Positions 60,792-64,000 of a stretch of DNA of 64,000 nt are shown here, in pieces. The position numbers and the translations under genes were made by a program. The stretch spans positions 92,511-156,510 of the forward strand of contig CALSSA010000003.1 of NCBI GenBank assembly GCA_943788875.1, read 5' to 3'. The notes under the pieces were generated by a model. That model saw nothing but the letters and a program-made list of their open reading frames with translations. It made no database searches and was not told the origin of the DNA. Each line of letters begins with the position of its first letter. The first letter of the stretch is position 1. Source of the stretch: an uncultured Pseudomonadales bacterium. Its GTDB lineage: Bacteria > Pseudomonadota > Gammaproteobacteria > Pseudomonadales > Porticoccaceae.

Positions 60792-61429
60792 TTGTATACA
60801 ATCCGCTTGATGGCGATGCTTTCACTAGTTCAATTCCTAGTAATCCGCGACATTGCTTCCTAATGACGAGGCTTGGCAAACCCGTTCCTGAGCCGGTACA
60901 AGATATTCGAAACGCTGTTACTGGAGCTTGCGACAATTTTGATTATCAAGTTATTGACGCTAGTTCGAAGGTTAGTGGGCGGGACTTTTTACTAAAAATA
61001 TGGAAACTCATTGCTTCAGCCCCATTATCAATTGGCATATGCCACGAAGATATTCCTCAATCAACGCAAGCCAATATTTACTACGAGTTTGGAGTTGCGC
61101 AAGCTTTAGGTAAAGAAACATTGCTTATTAAATCACCTTTAGCAAAAGTACCAAGCGATTTTGTTCGTACTGAGTACATCGAATTCAATGAAGACTTTGA
61201 AGAAATATTCAATTCATATTTGAGCTCACTTCCTGAACAAGCGGATCATTATGAGTTGGTCGCGGACCAATTAGATCGTAATCCTATTTTAGCAATAGAT
61301 TACCTGAAACGAGCTTTTCTTATCTCTGGCGAAGAGCGGCTTCGTGGAAAAGCAAAGAGCCTTATAGACGAGGCAGGTTTGGGCGACCGAGCAAAAAACA
61401 GCGTTGAACTCCTTGCCGTTGACTTCTAA
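60788..61429 (+). CDS. cassette 4, gene b: TIR/deoxyribosyltransferase-like protein
   Basis: A 213-residue soluble protein. The part around residues 95-140, ANIYYEFGVAQALGKETLLI followed by SDFVRTEYIEF, resembles the NxxYExGxAxALGK element shared by nucleoside 2-deoxyribosyltransferases and TIR-like NAD-cleaving domains; the glutamate in YEFG corresponds to the catalytic position in those folds. The C-terminal part (about 150-213) looks helical, with a repeat-like ELVADQLDRNPILAIDYLKR. A defence or NAD-linked role is an inference; no direct evidence. Coupled to the 55-residue gene. Confidence 0.72.
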   Translation: MIVYNPLDGDAFTSSIPSNPRHCFLMTRLGKPVPEPVQDIRNAVTGACDNFDYQVIDASSKVSGRDFLLKIWKLIASAPLSIGICHEDIPQSTQANIYYEFGVAQALGKETLLIKSPLAKVPSDFVRTEYIEFNEDFEEIFNSYLSSLPEQADHYELVADQLDRNPILAIDYLKRAFLISGEERLRGKAKSLIDEAGLGDRAKNSVELLAVDF

Positions 61430-61512
61430 CAAGTTGCTCAAACATCGTTCCGGCACAAAAGCCGCACCTCCACTAGACGCGCTAACGCGCGCCGTTTAGC
61501 AAGGCGTTAGGC
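61424..61512 (+). other. attC of cassette 4
   Basis: Outer cores TTCTAAC (61424-61430), complementary to the GTTAGAA before the cassette, and GTTAGGC (61506-61512). The 89-base site shares ATCGTTCCGGC and GACGCGCTAACGCGCGCC with the attC of cassette 3. Confidence 0.93.
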
Positions 61513-61533
61513 ATAAAAACACAGGCACCAGCC

Positions 61534-61983
61534 ATGGAAAAGAAAACGGTAACCATTGAAGATATCGAGAGACGGCATTTCATTGCATACACAGAAAATC
61601 TGTCTGCTTGGTATAAACATGTAACCACCTTGGCGTCTGGTGGCCTTACTCTCCTTGTTTCCTTTCAAAACAACTACATACCAACAGAACCCAACTCCAT
61701 TTACCTCGTAAAATTATGCTGGGTGTCCCTTGCGCTATGTATCTGCGCCGGTTTGCTCGTTCATTTCGGTCAAGCCCAAAGCCGCTTAGATGCAGCAAAT
61801 AATCTTCGTAGCATTCGCATTAACGAGGGTGAAGAGGTTGCGGTAAAACTGGTAAGCGAAACAAACGGTGTTCATTTCATCGAACGGCACGTGTTCCGCC
61901 TTGGTAGAAACCTACTTCCAATCACTTTTCTATCGGCATTAGTGTCTATTGTATGGTTTGCCGTACTCAATTTGCCGGGGTAA
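61534..61983 (+). CDS. cassette 5: small membrane protein, unknown
   Basis: A 149-residue protein with three likely membrane helices (about 29-45, 58-79 VKLCWVSLALCICAGLLVHFG, and 127-146 LLPITFLSALVSIVWFAVL) and an acidic N-terminus. No family recognised. It is the only gene in its cassette and is intact. Confidence 0.75.
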   Translation: MEKKTVTIEDIERRHFIAYTENLSAWYKHVTTLASGGLTLLVSFQNNYIPTEPNSIYLVKLCWVSLALCICAGLLVHFGQAQSRLDAANNLRSIRINEGEEVAVKLVSETNGVHFIERHVFRLGRNLLPITFLSALVSIVWFAVLNLPG

Positions 61984-61987
61984 ACAT

Positions 61988-62069
61988 GCCTAACAAGAAC
62001 TTCAACAAACATTCGCTGCGCTCATTTGGACGGCTCGCAAGCTCGCCGCCAGTTAAGTTGGCGTTAAGT
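61988..62069 (+). other. attC of cassette 5
   Basis: Outer cores GCCTAAC (61988-61994) and GTTAAGT (62063-62069), 82 bases, with GGCGGCGAGC-like palindromic arms. Confidence 0.9.
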
Positions 62070-62089
62070 TTCAACAATCGGAGAGTATA

Positions 62090-62854
62090 GTGAAATTAAT
62101 TGACTGGATAGCAATTCTTGGGGCTCTTGCTTGGAGCCCTCATCTTATTGGCTTATTGAAGTCATGGATATTGAAATCCAAAGTAAGAATTATCACGCAA
62201 AAAAGTGTAGAGATAGGGTTTACTACTTTCGGTCCAATATTAAACATAAGACTAGCTTTTGCTGTAGAAAACAAAGATATAGTTGTGTCAGACATAAAAA
62301 TTAGACTGAAACACGATAGCGGCGAAGAGCGGTTACTTGAATGGCAAGGTATTACTCAGTACTTGGGTACAATGAAAATGCCAGACGCAAGTGAAATGCC
62401 TTACGAGAAAGAGCACTCCGTTTTGGCAGTTAAGCTCAATCAAAAAGATATTGAAGAGCGGTTCGTGAGGTTTCAAGAAGCAAACTTTCTCAGTTCGCAG
62501 CGCGAGTATGTAAAGAAAGCGACGAAGAAAATGGAGTATCTCAAAGCCGAGGGAAAATATGAAGGAGAGGCTTTTTTACGTGAGCAGGAAATGACGGACC
62601 TTTATAGTTTTAATAAGCATGCCTTTCCTTGGAAACAGGGTCGCTATACCGTCTCAATCGAAATGCAATCACCAGAAAAATTTAAAGTAATCGACAATGT
62701 TCGAGAGTTTGATCTAACACCTGTAGATATCGAGCGCTTAGAAAAAAACAAAGAACAATTGGAAATTGACTACAAAAGAATTGTTGTTGGCTTATCCGAA
62801 GAGGGTGATAAGGTTAATTGGCAATGGTGCAATCCAGTGCTGGTAAAAACTTAA
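62090..62854 (+). CDS. cassette 6: single-span membrane protein, unknown
   Basis: A 254-residue protein starting with GTG after GGAGAG. One hydrophobic N-terminal helix (MKLIDWIAILGALAWSPHLI), then a soluble domain with beta-rich and coiled-coil-like charged parts (YVKKATKKMEYLKAEGKYEG; VDIERLEKNKEQLEIDYKRI). No family recognised. Its stop codon overlaps the cassette's unusual attC. Confidence 0.72.
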   Translation: MKLIDWIAILGALAWSPHLIGLLKSWILKSKVRIITQKSVEIGFTTFGPILNIRLAFAVENKDIVVSDIKIRLKHDSGEERLLEWQGITQYLGTMKMPDASEMPYEKEHSVLAVKLNQKDIEERFVRFQEANFLSSQREYVKKATKKMEYLKAEGKYEGEAFLREQEMTDLYSFNKHAFPWKQGRYTVSIEMQSPEKFKVIDNVREFDLTPVDIERLEKNKEQLEIDYKRIVVGLSEEGDKVNWQWCNPVLVKT

Positions 62855-62898
62855 TAATTATTATGAGGCCGACAGGCCTCATAATTAGACTGTTAATT
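62849..62898 (+). other. attC of cassette 6, attI-like, unusually short
   Basis: Outer elements ACTTAAT (62849-62855), one base off the ACTTAAC expected from the preceding GTTAAGT, and GTTAATT (62892-62898). Only 50 bases. Its interior, 62852-62895, is identical to the attI of this integron. It therefore marks the end of cassette 6 but is not an ordinary attC. Confidence 0.78.
62852..62895 (+). repeat. 44-base exact repeat, array copy
   Basis: Second copy of the sequence at 58710-58753, containing the 11-base stem, GACA loop palindrome. See the attI copy. Confidence 0.95.
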
Positions 62899-62907
62899 TG
62901 CTTAAGT

Positions 62908-63267
62908 ATGAAATATACATCATATAAAGAACTATTAGAGTTTGCTCTTGATGAAACTGATACATTCAGCCTCGTATGGAGAAATTTTAAATTCGAATCA
63001 TCTGCATTCGAGCTGATAGAAAATCTTCAACCTTGGTTGGTATCAGACTATAGCAGTTCCTCTTGGCCAGGAACGGAATTGTTTGGTGAAAAGGCAAGGG
63101 TAAAAACATATAAAGTTAATCCTCAAACAATTGAAATTTTAAACTGCGTAGATAGTGTATTTGACTGGCAAGCACCAAAATACCCTGAAGATTTAGCGTT
63201 TTATAAAGGTAAGGAAGTTTTATTTAGTTCTGTAGCCCATGAGGGAGACGCATGGTTCACAAATTAA
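62908..63267 (+). CDS. cassette 7: soluble protein, unknown
   Basis: A 119-residue protein from ATG 62908 (MKYTSYKELLEFALDETDTF). A longer frame from 62818 would start inside cassette 6 and run through its attC, so it is rejected. The end PEDLAFYKGKEVLFSSVAHEGDAWF resembles the ending of a group of small bacterial proteins of unknown role that I cannot name with certainty. No membrane segment or signal. Confidence 0.72.
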   Translation: MKYTSYKELLEFALDETDTFSLVWRNFKFESSAFELIENLQPWLVSDYSSSSWPGTELFGEKARVKTYKVNPQTIEILNCVDSVFDWQAPKYPEDLAFYKGKEVLFSSVAHEGDAWFTN

Positions 63268-63379
63268 CAAGTGTAGGCACTCGGAAAAATTTTGCTTCGC
63301 TCCTATTTGTGCATGGCCTACGGCCATCATCGCACAAATATCTGCTACACAAATTTTTCCGGTGCTACAGGCGTTATAG
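63262..63379 (+). other. attC of cassette 7
   Basis: Outer cores AATTAAC (63262-63268), complementary to the GTTAATT at the end of the cassette 6 site, and GTTATAG (63373-63379). The 118-base site has long arms (CGGAAAAATTTTG... / AAATTTTTCCGG). Confidence 0.92.
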
Positions 63380-63382
63380 CTC

Positions 63383-63748
63383 ATGAGAATACTACTTAAA
63401 CTTCTGATCATTATTCCATTACTTGCTCATGGCAATGAAACCATAGAGAGCGATAGCGCATGGGCAAAGCAATATATGCAAAAATTCAAAGACGGGATGT
63501 TGCTTGAGTATGTGTACAAAGTCCTTGTCCACAAACGGAACCCATTAGAGTTTTATAACAATTGCACTAAAGAATTTGAGTACCCAATGTCAAAATGCGA
63601 CAAAGGCTACAATCTAGTTACAACAATAAAATTGCCTGGAAATGACGCGTCTTTGGGCAAGGGTGATCTACAAATGTACTTCAATTTTAATAATAAGCAG
63701 CAATTAGTGAGCACAATGCATGAGCTTTATTATCCTGCACATCACTAA
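63383..63748 (+). CDS. cassette 8: secreted protein, unknown
   Basis: A 121-residue protein with an N-terminal signal peptide (MRILLKLLIIIPLLAHG) and a small mature domain with two cysteines (YNNCTKEFEYPMSKCDKGYN) that could pair in the periplasm. No family recognised. Begins four bases after the attC core. Confidence 0.72.
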   Translation: MRILLKLLIIIPLLAHGNETIESDSAWAKQYMQKFKDGMLLEYVYKVLVHKRNPLEFYNNCTKEFEYPMSKCDKGYNLVTTIKLPGNDASLGKGDLQMYFNFNNKQQLVSTMHELYYPAHH

Positions 63749-63751
63749 GAG

Positions 63752-63826
63752 CTATAACAAGGCGGTGTTGTCGCCTTCGGCTGTGACAGCCCACTGCGTG
63801 GTCTGCCCCAAACCTTGGCGTTAGGC
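63752..63826 (+). other. attC of cassette 8
   Basis: Outer cores CTATAAC (63752-63758), complementary to GTTATAG, and GTTAGGC (63820-63826), 75 bases. Shares the CGCCTTCGGCTG and CCACTGCGTG elements with the attC of cassette 2. Confidence 0.93.
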
Positions 63827-63845
63827 GCTCAGGGAATTCCGCGAA

Positions 63846-64000
63846 ATGGAAGATGATTACCAAAAATATAGCTCGAAGTATTCAGTTTCTTACATGAGTA
63901 ACTCTAAGTGGTTACGCTTGTTTCGGGCTGTCGCAAACTCTGGTATTAAGGTACAGAGATCTAAGTGGCATTTTATAGACTCTGATAATGTTCTCGAATA
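63846..64000 (+). CDS. cassette 9: hypothetical protein, 3' cut by window edge
   Basis: Open reading frame from ATG 63846 to the last base, 51 complete codons: MEDDYQKYSSKYSVSYMSNS, KWLRLFRAVANSGIKVQRSK, WHFIDSDNVLE. No stop codon is reached. It lies 20 bases after the attC 8 core as expected for a cassette gene. No family assigned; no strong ribosome-binding site. Confidence 0.6.
   Translation, partial: MEDDYQKYSSKYSVSYMSNSKWLRLFRAVANSGIKVQRSKWHFIDSDNVLE

Noticed and set aside
62818..62907. Upstream extension of the cassette 7 gene
   Set aside because: It would begin inside the cassette 6 gene and read through attC; ATG 62908 lies just inside the new cassette.

Overview
The window is one continuous piece of a gammaproteobacterial chromosome. 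Gene content and order (gsp type II secretion operon; miaB-phoH-ybeY-corC-lnt; leuS-lptE-holA; murU-amgK/lptD-surA-pdxA-rsmA-apaG-apaH; S10-spc-alpha ribosomal operons) point to the Pseudomonadales/Cellvibrionales-like marine gammaproteobacteria. That placement is an inference from synteny and protein similarity recalled from memory, not a computed phylogeny.

Layout. (1) 0-1.3 kb: the 3' part of aceK. (2) 1.3-13.7 kb, minus strand: a complete inner-membrane and outer-membrane type II secretion operon in the order gspE-F-G-H-I-J-K-L-M-C-D-A-B. (3) 13.9-24.9 kb, mostly plus strand: MAPEG protein, miaB, phoH-ybeY-corC-lnt, a secreted peroxiredoxin, leuS-lptE-holA. (4) 24.9-28.7 kb, minus strand: DASS transporter, DUF2007 and VanZ-like small proteins, and the peptidoglycan-recycling pair murU-amgK. 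(5) 28.8-37.8 kb, plus strand: lptD-surA-pdxA-rsmA-apaG-apaH and an M13 metallopeptidase lipoprotein. (6) 37.8-51.5 kb, minus strand: rplQ back to rpsJ, an uninterrupted set of 28 ribosomal-protein genes with secY and rpoA, driven at least in part by a near-consensus promoter upstream of rpsJ; then tuf with its own promoter and terminator.

(7) 53.3-56.6 kb is a rearranged segment. A fusA2-type EF-G gene lies divergent to tuf, exactly where the canonical fusA of a str operon would be expected. Just beyond it, on the tuf strand, sits a frameshifted 3' remnant of a canonical-type fusA, fused to an IS91-family transposase remnant, which is fused to a 3' remnant of a ThuA-domain gene.

(8) 56.5-64.0 kb is a mobile integron. 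There is a degenerate first platform (a dead intI 5' end plus an attI-like leader, followed by a frameshifted periplasmic-protein gene), then an intact integron integrase gene with a near-perfect LexA box, its attI region, and an array of eight complete gene cassettes plus the start of a ninth, all on the plus strand. Cassette boundaries could be verified base by base because the 3' core of each preceding site is the reverse complement of the 5' core of that cassette's own attC. Cassettes carry a phosphinothricin-acetyltransferase-like gene (frameshifted), a second GNAT, a LysE/RhtB exporter (frameshifted), a two-gene cassette pairing a 55-residue basic protein with a TIR/deoxyribosyltransferase-like protein, and several unrecognised membrane or soluble proteins. 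A 44-base sequence is exactly shared between attI and the attC of cassette 6. The integron, its duplicate platform, the attI/attC repeat and the two-gene cassette are the most noteworthy parts of the window.
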